NCBI GenBank assembly: GCA_946549155.1
Contig: CAMNQN010000075.1
Location: 1 to 13,543, forward strand
Source of the DNA: an uncultured Lachnospiraceae bacterium
GTDB lineage: Bacteria > Bacillota > Clostridia > Lachnospirales > Lachnospiraceae
Reading direction: 5' to 3'
DNA: 13,543 nt
Shown: one piece after another, positions 1 through 7,005 of the stretch
Layout: each line of letters opens with the position of its first letter
How positions within the stretch are numbered: position 1 is the stretch's first letter
Translations under genes and position numbers: made by a program
Notes under the pieces: model-generated
What the model saw: the letters and a program-made list of their open reading frames with translations, nothing else
What the model was told of the DNA's origin: nothing
Databases searched by the model: none

Positions 1-55
1 TGCCTTCCCCCTTGGGCTTGCCCCCACACTACAATATCTTTTCTTTTTGTTTTTC

Positions 56-94
56 TTTTTTTTTTTTTTCAAATTCCCCCCCCCCCCCCCCCCC
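56..94. repeat. Adjacent homopolymer tracts: T14 then C19
   Basis: An uninterrupted run of 14 T (56-69) is followed by CAAATT and an uninterrupted run of 19 C (76-94). Both are far longer than expected by chance in a bacterial chromosome. Poly-C/G tracts of this size are known to slip during replication and, when near promoters of surface protein genes, to cause phase variation. The C run lies about 55 bases upstream of the candidate -35 box at 149. The exact count could also be unreliable, because tracts like this are hard to sequence. Confidence 0.9.
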
Positions 95-148
95 GTCTTT
101 TCCTGCGTCCTGTAGTTAATTAAACACGAATAGAGCAGTATGAAAAGG

Positions 149-177
149 TAGACTTTTTTCAGCAGATAAATTATAAT
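149..177 (+). promoter_or_regulatory. Candidate sigma-A promoter of the surface protein gene
   Basis: TAGACT (149-154) and TATAAT (172-177) are separated by 17 bases. The -10 box is perfect and the -35 box matches TTGACA at four of six positions. Transcription would start near 184 and give a leader of about 170 nt before the start codon at 354. No better pair was seen between here and the gene. Confidence 0.45.
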
Positions 178-353
178 AAAGAGTAAAAAATCAGTCACTT
201 TCAGACATTTTGTATATTTTTCAAAATTTTTTTGCGTCTGTTCGCTTTCAGATGGAAAATTAGCGCAAAATTTCTTGAATTAGCATAACAACATACCTGA
301 ATGAAATGGCCGGCAGTATGGGACGGAAGCAAATTTAGGGGGAATGAGGCGTT

Positions 354-3300
354 ATGGATATTTGGAAGATGCGGCAAAGAATTGTCGGCGCAGTGCTTTG
401 CGCGGCACTGGCTGTCACGAACATAATGGGGGCTTTTGCCACAGAGGCGCCGCGGCAGACGGAAGCGGGTGTGATGGTAGGGAGACTGGAACAGACAGAG
501 GCGGCTGTACCGGCAGAGGGGCCGGGGCAGACGGAAACAGCGCCTATTATATGCAAAAGTATGGAAATTATCAGGACCAGCCGAGGACCCATGAACCTGT
601 GCTGGGGACCAGCGATCCGTACTACAGCAATATGGGCAGCTTCACAGTGGAGACAGATACGGATTCGGCCCTGCTGGAGCCGGATAAGGACGGGGCACTG
701 CTGGCTGAGATTCAGGAGCAGGTGACAGAGCGGTTTAAAGTAGCCATGGGCAAGGTAAACGGCATTGACGTGGATCAGTTCTATACCCAGAATGCCTTTG
801 AGATCCTTCATGAAGCGGAGGGGAAAACGGATTATACAGCCGCCACAGCTTCCGGTGATGGCAAGACGATGATCTATGTTTATTTTACGCGGAATATTTA
901 TACGCTTAAGTTCCATTATTACGGATCCATGTGGGGGCCAGGCGACCCGCCCAGATGGGGCAGTGACTTCTATGTTTCCACTAAAACCAATGGGTACAGC
1001 ACAGCCGGGGCGGATGCGTGTGTGGTGGGCGGAGAGCTTAACTTTGCGTATAACGGAAATGGCAATGAAAAGAAAGCGGCGGATGTAAAGAGTCATGGGG
1101 AGATGCCGGTTCCCAAGACCATCACCATCAGGGCCAAGTACGGTGCAGATCTGCGCGATGTCTGGCCGGTAGCCAGGCCGGAGGAGCATGTGATGGCAGA
1201 GGGGGAAGAAGCAGCGTTTATCTCCTGGGCGGTCACCGACGGCCAATACCGTACGGAGGCGGCGGTCCCGGGCAGCAGCCATCCGAATGAATATACGATC
1301 ATGGGAGCCTACGGAGCCATGGGCTCGGAGATTATCGCGAAGCCGGAGGATCCAGATACCACACACCATCTGGTGGCCTACTGGTGTTACAACAGTGCCA
1401 GAAGCTATTACCGTTTCACCCACTGCTATGAGGTGCCGGGGCTGGACACTGCCGGGATACAGAAGGTCAGCATTTACAATGGTGATACATCTGATCCGAA
1501 AAACGTTCTGTATCTGGTGCCCATGAATAATGCCGCCCTCGCTCAATATGAGTTTCATGACCTGATGAAGATGTCTTACAAAGACGGACAGATCATCTAC
1601 GATGACCCGGAGGGCACATTTTATGCGGTGCGTGAGTATAGAAAGGATGGCGGGAAAAAATATTATGCTGTGGCCCGGCAGGTTACCGCCGTATCCACCA
1701 ACATAATCAGCAAACAGGCCCCCAGCGCCCGGCAGCACCTGACAAGGGTGAATGGGAATCCGGATCATTCTGCGCGATATGGTGATGGGGACGGCGGCCC
1801 ACGCGGGCCGCGGGTCGGCACTGCGGAGGAACCCTATGATCTTTACTTCTATTATGACAGAGACTGGTATACCATCACCTATATGGTTCCGGTCAATGCG
1901 GTGAACAATCAGGACACGGAGGAGACGCTTGGGACGATCCTGCTGCCCTACGGCGCGCTGGTGACCCAGGAGAAGTATGGCTTTGCTCTGGATTATACGG
2001 ATACCAACCAGGCGGAGGAGGACGGAGCGAAAAAGTATCCGTGGACGGCTGCCCCAAAGTGCGTCAGCGTCTGCCCGGACCGTGCCCCGGACGGTAAGGC
2101 CCAGTGGAGGTTTGCGGGCTGGGGCCTTGGTCCTGCCGGCCTTAATATGCAGTGGAACATGCCGGAGAATGGGGAAACCCAGGGGCAGGCCGGAGGCGCC
2201 TTTGCGATGACGGGCAACCTGCGGCTCTATGCGATCTGGGAGACACCCTCCTATACGGTGACGTTCCATCTGAACGGCGGCACAGTGAACCGGGAACAGA
2301 TTGAGGTGAAGATTCCTGCGAATACCCGGTATTCCGCCAGCGGCTCCGTCCCGCGTCCTCTCAGAGATGGTTATACCCTGTCCGGATGGTATGAGGCGGA
2401 CGAAAACGGAACTGTGAAAACGCCGCAAAAAGCCTTTGATTTTGACAAGGCGATTACGGCCGACCAGCACGTTGCCGCCAGATGGACGGCGGTCAGCGCG
2501 GAGCGGTTTGATTACAGCGTTTACTATGTGACAAAAAGGCTGAGCGAAAGCGACAGGGATAAAAATCCGACGCGGTATACTACGAAGGATACATTTACCG
2601 CAGTAAACTCGGCCCAGGTGTATGAGGAGGGCAGATGGTACCAGTTCTCCCATTGGAGCCTGGGTTCTGACACAACGGAGAAGGACGGCGGGACTGGCTT
2701 TGCGGCACTTACGGTGGAGCCGGGAACGGTGGGGAATCTGAGCTTTGTGGCCAACTGGAAGGAAATGACGCAGGTTGGCGGCCTGGCAGTCTGCGGGATG
2801 GTGGACGGAAACGCGGCGGAAACGGATGCGGAGTTTCATTTCACTGTAACGCTTACGTATTCCGCGGCCCATACGCCGATCAGCGGCACCTTTGGGGATA
2901 TGACCTTTGCCGATGGTAAGGCGGTCTTTGCCCTGAAACACGGAGAGACAAAAACTGCGGCAGGCCTTCCTGCCGGTACAGAATACGTGGTAGTTGAGGA
3001 GGAGGCAGATCAGGAGGGGTACAGCACTTCCAAAACCGGAGATATCGGAACGATCCGTAAAGACACCACGGCAATGGCTCTGTTCAACAATCGAAGGGAC
3101 GGCGGTGAGGAACCGAAAGAACCGGATGAAACGGACAGGCCCGCGGCCCCGAAGGAGACGGACAGGCCCACGGCTCCGAGGGAGACGGAGGCTTCCGATA
3201 CGAAGGTTCCTGCGTCAGAACGTCCGGAGCGGGAGACATCTGCCAAGGATTCTCCGAAAACAGGAGATGACACAAATCTGGCGCTTTGGTTTAGCCTTTG

Positions 3301-3358
3301 CGGCGCCGGTATGCTTATGGTTCTGGAGGCGTTCAGACGCAGACAGAGAGAAAAATGA
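354..3358 (+). CDS. Sortase-anchored surface protein with InlB-type repeats, frameshifted near its 5' end
   Basis: A large cell-wall-linked surface protein, probably an adhesin; no ligand can be inferred. Translation from ATG 354 (AGGGGG at 337-342, spacer 11) gives a basic start and hydrophobic signal peptide ending GAFATEA, then a QTEA-rich linker. That frame stops at 723-725. The remaining roughly 940 residues are in the frame one base earlier, open from 344, so one base appears to be missing around 515-550. ATG 344 lies only 1 nt after the ribosome binding site and encodes no signal peptide, so it is not preferred. Joined, the protein would be about 1000 residues. Modules in order: a Tyr-rich N-terminal region; repeats of Listeria-Bacteroides/InlB B type with strands such as YTVTFHLNGG and ends like LYAIWE, VAARWT and FVANWK (about 1850-2760); a Spy0128-like DUF7601-type domain (about 2780-3095); an ETDRP stalk; SPKTG (3251-3265); a hydrophobic segment; and a basic tail. 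The frameshift may be real or a sequence error. Confidence 0.85.
3128..3181 (+). repeat. Two 27-bp tandem repeats coding for ETDRP(A/T)AP(K/R)
   Basis: Two in-frame copies of a 27-base unit (3128-3154 and 3155-3181) differ at only a few positions, and a partial third copy starts GAGACGGAG at 3182. They encode a charged, Pro-rich stalk between the last folded domain and the sorting signal, as is typical of wall-spanning segments of anchored proteins. Copy number could vary between strains. Confidence 0.85.
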
Positions 3359-3360
3359 TA

Positions 3361-3435
3361 GAAGACCTGCTATTTTACGACAGCCCCTTTCGCTGTTATA
3401 CATATTTATTGACGGAAAGCGTAAAATAGGTCTTC
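3361..3435. terminator. Convergent terminator between surface gene and iclR-type gene
   Basis: The left arm (3361-3379) and right arm (3420-3435) form a 16-bp stem with a 3-base bulge, with sequences GAAGACCT and ATTTTACG on the left matching CGTAAAAT and AGGTCTTC on the right. A second hairpin, ACAGC/GCTGT (3380-3396), sits in the loop. Read on the minus strand, the stem is followed within a few bases by TTTTT, a good intrinsic terminator for the regulator gene. On the plus strand there is no clear T run, so termination of the surface gene here is less certain. The right arm overlaps the last codons of the regulator gene. Confidence 0.6.
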
Positions 3436-4194
3436 CTTCAAATACCCCATCTCCCGGGAAATCGCCAGGGCGGCAGCATTCACCCGCCGGCCCAGCTCCC
3501 GGATGCGCTCCGGATTGTTTGGATCCCGCATGATGACGATGGAGATGGCCCCCACCAGCTTACTGTTCATATCCAGCACCGGCGCGGCAACAGGACTGGC
3601 AAACTGGGGGTTTTCTGCAGTGTTTTCTGAGACATACCCCTGACGGCGGGCGCAGTGGATAAATTCCAGAAGCGAATCGTAGTCCGTGATGGAGGGGACG
3701 GAACATTCAGTAAACATTTCCTCCGGGATTGTTTGTATAATTTCCTCATCAGGCATCACGGACAGCATGGCTTTTCCCATGGCAATGGACAGCAGGGGCC
3801 GCACGGTCCCCACGGAGCTGATGGTCTGGTATTGGGAATCTGAAAGATATTTCATGATATATACCAGCTCTGTTTTGCCGCTGGGGATGGACATGAATAC
3901 GGTCTCATTAATTTCATGGCAAAGGGAGGAAAGGATGGGGCGGGCTGCGGAATCCAGGGAGGTCCCATTGATGTAGGAAAGCCCAATCCGGAATGTCTCG
4001 ATTCCCAGTCGGTATACGGGAAAGGGACCCTCCGTGGCTCTTAGCATTTCCAGAGAAACCAGAGAGCGGACAATATTAAACACGGTACTTTTTGGAAGTT
4101 CTAAGGCTTTTACAATCTGAGCCAGGGTCAGCCCGTCTTTATTTTTTGCAATTAGTTTCAGAATTTCGTGGGTTTTTTGCACTGTATTATTCAT
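3406..4194 (-). CDS. IclR-family transcriptional regulator
   Basis: A 262-residue protein of normal family length. The N-terminal winged helix-turn-helix (about 1-65) includes LTLAQIVKALELPKSTVFNI, the classic IclR recognition pattern. The C-terminal effector domain (about 80-255) has the family landmarks SIAMGKAMLS, ARRQGY and VAAPVLD followed by LVGAISIVI. IclR proteins usually bind a small carboxylate or sugar-derived metabolite and repress or activate a neighbouring catabolic operon. The chosen ATG (4192-4194) has AAAGGAAG just upstream. A longer start at 4224 is rejected because it would lie in the -10 box. The gene is transcribed away from the oxidoreductase gene across a 284-bp shared regulatory region, so control of that gene is likely. 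The effector is unknown. Confidence 0.93.
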   Translation of the reverse strand: MNNTVQKTHEILKLIAKNKDGLTLAQIVKALELPKSTVFNIVRSLVSLEMLRATEGPFPVYRLGIETFRIGLSYINGTSLDSAARPILSSLCHEINETVFMSIPSGKTELVYIMKYLSDSQYQTISSVGTVRPLLSIAMGKAMLSVMPDEEIIQTIPEEMFTECSVPSITDYDSLLEFIHCARRQGYVSENTAENPQFASPVAAPVLDMNSKLVGAISIVIMRDPNNPERIRELGRRVNAAALAISREMGYLKEDLFYAFRQ

Positions 4195-4219
4195 ATAGCT
4201 TCCTTTCATATAAAATATA

Positions 4220-4249
4220 ATCATAAGATAAAATCAAGCATATTGTCAA
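4220..4249 (-). promoter_or_regulatory. Promoter of the IclR-family gene
   Basis: On the minus strand, a perfect TTGACA (4249-4244) and TATGAT (4225-4220) are separated by 18 bases. Transcription would start near 4213, leaving a leader of about 20 nt with the ribosome binding site. This supports the start codon at 4194. Confidence 0.6.
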
Positions 4250-4348
4250 GTTGAAAAGTGCCCGGAGCCCGGCTTTTTGTAGAAAATAGCTGAAAGAGGC
4301 AGGGAAAAAACGTTTATTATACCACTATAAATTTTCATAGTCCTGGGA

Positions 4349-4354
4349 TATAAT
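4349..4354 (+). promoter_or_regulatory. -10 box of the oxidoreductase promoter
   Basis: A perfect TATAAT (4349-4354) lies immediately before the 22-bp inverted repeat. No good TTGACA is found at 16-18 bases upstream, so the promoter may be weak or need an activator. The transcript would begin near 4361, inside the left arm of the palindrome, with a leader of about 118 nt before the start codon at 4479. Confidence 0.45.
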
Positions 4355-4401
4355 AATCTTGTTTATATATATAAATACTATTTATATATATAAACAAGAT
4401 T
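4355..4401. promoter_or_regulatory. Perfect 22-bp inverted repeat, candidate IclR operator
   Basis: The left arm (4355-4376) and right arm (4380-4401) are exact reverse complements of 22 bases, separated by ACT. The arms read AATCTTGTTTATAT then ATATAAAT, and the mirror. Position at the predicted transcription start of the oxidoreductase gene suits a repressor operator. As RNA it would also form a long AU-rich hairpin at the 5' end, possibly stabilising the message. Binding by the adjacent IclR protein is inference from position. Confidence 0.7.
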
Positions 4402-4478
4402 TCGTTCGTTTGAGAAAAACAACGCAATTTCGAAGTAGGAAAGGAATTGAAAAAGCGATAGCTTTGAAAGGAGAGAGT

Positions 4479-5585
4479 ATGAAGTACGGGCGGATAGATT
4501 ATGAAAAATTGAGGGGATTTTGCATTCGCGCACTGGAGGGATATGGATTCGAAAGGGAGGAAAGCGTTCAGATCGCGGAGGTACTCCTGGATGCGGATTT
4601 AAGCGGAATCGAATCTCACGGTGTACAGCGTTTTATCCGTTATCACAGGGAGATTACGGAAGGGCTGGTTCATGTAAAGAGCTCCGGGGAGATTGTGAAG
4701 GAAACGCCTGTTTCCGCAACGATTGAGGGAAATAATGGCATGGGGCAGCTTCTGGGAATCCGGGCCATGAAGCTGGCAGTGGAAAAGGCGAGAAAGACCG
4801 GTGTGGGAATGGTAGCCCTGCGGAATTCCAATCATTACGGTATTGCGGGATATTATACCAGGATGGCGGCCAGGGAAGGGTTTTTGGGGCTGTGTATGAC
4901 GAATACGGAGGCGATTCTGGTGCCCACCTTTGGACGGCAGCCTATGCTGGGAACGAATCCTATTGCATTCTCTATGCCGGCCAGCCCGGTTCCATTTACC
5001 TTCGACGCGGCCACTACTGTGGTTCCCCGGGGAAAGCTGGAGGTGTATGCAAAACGGGACGGCAAAATCCCGGAGGGCTGGGCGCTGGATGAAAATGGAC
5101 TTCCCTGTACGGATGCGCAGCGGGTGCTGGGGAATATTATCGGAAAGATAGGCGGCGGGATTTTGCCGCTTGGAGGAATGGGGGAGAGGACTTCCGGATA
5201 TAAGGGGTATGGCTTTGCGATGCTGTGTGAGATCTGCACTGCGATTTTGGCGGAAGGGACGACTTCCAATTATATTTATAAAACCCCCGGTGCTTCGGGG
5301 ATCTGCCAGTTTTTTATGGCGGTGGATTATGGGATTTTCGGAGAAAGGGAGAAGATGGAGAAGGCGCTTTCTGCATATCTGCAGGAAATTCGGGATTCGG
5401 AGAAGGCAGAAGGACATCGGCGGATCTATATTCATGGCGAGAAGGAATTTGAGGCCAGGGAGAGGGTTTTGCGGGAAGGGGTGCCTGTCAACGAAAAAAC
5501 TTACAGGGAATTAAGGGAAATCGCCTCGTATACCGGTACGGAGGAATTTTTGCCGAAATTTGAAGCGCAGCCCGGGAAACAGTAA
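4479..5585 (+). CDS. Ldh2-family (malate/L-lactate dehydrogenase type) NAD(P)-dependent oxidoreductase
   Basis: A 368-residue member of the Ldh2/MDH2 family, which includes ureidoglycolate dehydrogenase AllD, 2,3-diketo-L-gulonate reductase YiaK and related enzymes. Members interconvert 2-hydroxy acids and 2-keto acids in the cytoplasm with NAD(P)H. The N-terminal helical part carries SGIESHGVQRF, whose His47 aligns with the catalytic His of YiaK. Other family marks are ALRNSNHYGIAGYY (His119), LGTNPIAFSMP, DAATTVVPRGKLEVYA, IPEGWALDENG and GYKGYGFAML. ATG 4479 is chosen because AAAGGAG ends 5 bases upstream; the in-frame ATG at 4359 lies inside the inverted repeat and has no ribosome binding site. 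It is divergent from the IclR gene and 286 bp upstream of the binding-protein gene. Its exact substrate cannot be read from sequence, but a sugar-acid-derived keto acid fits the context. Confidence 0.92.
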   Translation: MKYGRIDYEKLRGFCIRALEGYGFEREESVQIAEVLLDADLSGIESHGVQRFIRYHREITEGLVHVKSSGEIVKETPVSATIEGNNGMGQLLGIRAMKLAVEKARKTGVGMVALRNSNHYGIAGYYTRMAAREGFLGLCMTNTEAILVPTFGRQPMLGTNPIAFSMPASPVPFTFDAATTVVPRGKLEVYAKRDGKIPEGWALDENGLPCTDAQRVLGNIIGKIGGGILPLGGMGERTSGYKGYGFAMLCEICTAILAEGTTSNYIYKTPGASGICQFFMAVDYGIFGEREKMEKALSAYLQEIRDSEKAEGHRRIYIHGEKEFEARERVLREGVPVNEKTYRELREIASYTGTEEFLPKFEAQPGKQ

Positions 5586-5631
5586 GAAGCAAAGCAGCTG
5601 GGAACGTTTTTGAGTGGGATGCTTCTTTTTT
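5584..5631 (+). terminator. Probable intrinsic terminator after the oxidoreductase gene
   Basis: AAGAAGCA (5584-5591, overlapping the stop codon) pairs with TGCTTCTT (5620-5627), and the right arm runs straight into a T tract ending at 5631. The 28-base loop is larger than usual, so efficiency may be moderate. It separates this gene from the transporter operon, which has its own promoter. Confidence 0.55.
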
Positions 5632-5651
5632 GATGTAGAACCGATGCCATA

Positions 5652-5665
5652 ATTCTTGCAAGAAT
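5652..5665. promoter_or_regulatory. Perfect 14-bp palindrome upstream of the transporter operon
   Basis: ATTCTTGCAAGAAT is its own reverse complement, with no spacer. It lies about 105 bases upstream of the transporter -35 box, in a non-coding region, and has the size of a dimeric regulator site. The regulator is unknown. Confidence 0.45.
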
Positions 5666-5686
5666 ATATACATAAATAAAAATTAG

Positions 5687-5698
5687 GTTTATATATAA
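5687..5698 (+). promoter_or_regulatory. Possible half-operator shared with the oxidoreductase promoter
   Basis: GTTTATATATAA shares its first 11 bases with the arm of the palindrome at 4355-4401. It sits about 70 bases upstream of the transporter promoter. A common regulator for both promoters would explain it, but AT-rich sequence makes chance matches easy. Confidence 0.3.
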
Positions 5699-5769
5699 GA
5701 ATAATAAACAAAATACGGAATAAATAATTAGTAAAAATGAATGAAAATATAGAAAAAAACGAAATTAAA

Positions 5770-5798
5770 TTGACAAAAAGGAGCATAGGATGTATGCT
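5770..5798 (+). promoter_or_regulatory. Promoter of the transporter/catabolic operon
   Basis: A perfect TTGACA (5770-5775), 17 bases, then TATGCT (5793-5798), which matches TATAAT at four of six positions. Transcription would start near 5805, giving a leader of about 67 nt before the binding-protein start at 5872. This rules out the upstream in-frame ATGs at 5737 and 5794 as starts from this promoter. Confidence 0.65.
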
Positions 5799-5871
5799 AC
5801 TACTTAGTGGAACCGGTATCACACTTATGGAACAGGAAAATCGAGAAGCTAAGAAAATGGAGGGTTATAAG

Positions 5872-6945
5872 ATGAAGAGAAGAGAAAAAGCAGCTATGTT
5901 GTCCATCGCGGCATGTGCAATGCTGGTAAACGCGGCGCCCGTTATGGCGGAGAGTGCGGAACCCCTGACGATTGCGGTAAGCATGCGTTCTACCACCAGT
6001 GAATATCACATGCAGTATGTGGCCGGCGCAGAATTGTTCGCCGCAAGCCTGCCGGAAGGAACTGCTGAGGTTCAGATGCTTCCCTGCGAAGGAAACGATG
6101 ATAAGCAGATCAATGATATCAACGCGCTGATTGCCTCCAAGGGAGATAACATGATCCTCTTTGTGGACGCCAACAACGCTCCCAATATCACCTCTATTGC
6201 AGAAGCCTGTGAGGAAGCTGGCGTGTACTGGTGTGCGGCATGGAACGCTCCGGAGGGTATTCTTCCCACCAGCTATAAGTACTGGGTAAACTTCCAGTCC
6301 TGTGACGCGGTAAAGCAGGGCTATGATATCGCGGTAAATCTGTTTGAGTCTCTGCCCACGCCTGGAGAAGGAAAGATCTGTGTACTGGAAGGTATGCTGG
6401 CAAATACCGCGAATGAGGATCGTATGAAAGGTCTCAATATGGCGCTGGAGGAGTATCCCGGCATTGAGGTGCTGGATGATCAGGCAGGCGACTGGGATAC
6501 CGGAAAGGCCCTGAATATCACAGAAAACTGGCTGGCGAAGTACGGCGAGGACGGCATTGACGGCATCTGGTGCGCATGTGATGACATGGCGGTGGGTGTT
6601 GTCCAGGCTCTGACAGCAAAGAACTTAAACGGGAAGATCCTTTCAACCGGCGTAGACGGAACCTCAGCAGGAATCGAGATGGTGGAGAACGGGGAGCTGG
6701 CCTGCACCATCGCCAACAACGGATGGCTTCAGGCAGGCTACGGCTGTGCTTATGCCTATGCGGCGAAGACCGGCGTGCTGGATACGGAAACCATGGATGA
6801 CCTGCACCGCATGTTCCTGACCAATGGATATCTGGTAAGCGCGGATACCCTGGCGGATTACAAGGCGACCTTCGTGGACAGTCAGCCGGAATATGACTTT
6901 ACGGATCTGGATTATCCGATTGCCGGACCGATGTTTGAAGAGTAA
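5872..6945 (+). CDS. Sugar ABC transporter substrate-binding protein (Peripla_BP_4 type)
   Basis: A 357-residue extracellular solute-binding protein of the ribose/galactose-binding class (type I periplasmic-binding fold), which captures substrate for the importer encoded downstream. Residues 1-26 form a signal peptide: basic MKRREK, hydrophobic core, then APVMA before ESAEP. The mature part starts with the first strand PLTIAVSMRSTTSEY and continues with QINDINALIASKGDNMILF, the hinge-region DRMKGLNMAL, GDWDTGKALNITENWL and DGIWCACDDMAVGVVQAL, all typical of the family. ATG 5872 has GGAGGG (5859-5864) 7 bases upstream and lies after the mapped promoter. Gram-positive binding proteins are usually lipoproteins; here the only possible lipobox, IAAC at 12-15, sits in the hydrophobic core and is doubtful. 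The ligand is unknown; a pentose, hexose or sugar acid is plausible. Confidence 0.93.
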   Translation: MKRREKAAMLSIAACAMLVNAAPVMAESAEPLTIAVSMRSTTSEYHMQYVAGAELFAASLPEGTAEVQMLPCEGNDDKQINDINALIASKGDNMILFVDANNAPNITSIAEACEEAGVYWCAAWNAPEGILPTSYKYWVNFQSCDAVKQGYDIAVNLFESLPTPGEGKICVLEGMLANTANEDRMKGLNMALEEYPGIEVLDDQAGDWDTGKALNITENWLAKYGEDGIDGIWCACDDMAVGVVQALTAKNLNGKILSTGVDGTSAGIEMVENGELACTIANNGWLQAGYGCAYAYAAKTGVLDTETMDDLHRMFLTNGYLVSADTLADYKATFVDSQPEYDFTDLDYPIAGPMFEE

Positions 6946-6958
6946 GATGCGGACTGAT

Positions 6959-6980
6959 GGGGCTGTTTTTAAACAGCCCC
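6959..6980 (+). terminator. Strong hairpin between binding-protein and permease genes
   Basis: GGGGCTGTTT and AAACAGCCCC form a perfect 10-bp stem around TT, or 9 bp with a four-base loop. The run after it is GTTTG, not a real T tract. It is therefore better seen as a partial terminator or a 3' RNA-stabilising structure that keeps binding-protein message above that of the membrane components, a common arrangement in ABC importer operons. Confidence 0.7.
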
Positions 6981-7005
6981 GTTTGAAAAAGAGGAGTTTT
7001 TAATC

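Larger units (their letters stand above)
1..353. other. Non-coding leader upstream of the surface protein gene
   Basis: No coding region is supported here. The first 50 bases are pyrimidine-rich, with a short GGG/CCC inverted repeat around 14-26 that might be the remains of a terminator of a gene left of the window, though this is weak. Then come a 14-base T run, a 19-base C run, a candidate promoter and an AT-rich stretch of about 170 bases leading to the start codon. The stretch 200-235 is rich in A and T runs. I found no recognisable riboswitch or T-box. Confidence 0.6.

Noticed and set aside
344..346. ATG 344 as start of the surface protein, giving one uninterrupted 1004-residue frame
   Set aside because: It leaves only 1 nt after AGGGGG, and the first 60 or so residues are Gly/Cys/Arg-rich with no signal peptide, whereas the frame from 354 has one.
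335..2941. An 868-codon open frame on the minus strand antisense to the surface protein gene
   Set aside because: It has no recognisable domain, is rich in Arg, His, Pro and Ile in a shadow-like pattern, and mirrors a plus-strand gene with clear repeats and anchor. It reflects base composition at codon positions.
4260..4278. CCGG-AGC-CCGG followed by TTTTT, resembling a terminator
   Set aside because: The stem is only 4 bp and lies between two divergent promoters with no gene to terminate on the plus strand.
4448..4470. Possible catabolite-response (cre) site near TTGAAAAAGCGATAGC
   Set aside because: The spacing between the half-sites does not fit the cre consensus.
4599..5435. A 278-codon open frame on the minus strand inside the Ldh2-family gene
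   Set aside because: The plus strand carries all the family motifs; the minus frame shows no domain and no ribosome binding site was evident.
5790..5807. Tiny leader frame MYATT with AAAAAGGAG upstream
   Set aside because: It overlaps the -10 box, so it would not be on the main transcript; could matter only in readthrough RNA.
5737..5871. A longer N-terminus for the binding protein, starting at 5737 or 5794
   Set aside because: Both starts lie upstream of or within the promoter TTGACA-N17-TATGCT, and the added residues do not resemble a signal peptide; the start at 5872 gives one with a good ribosome binding site.
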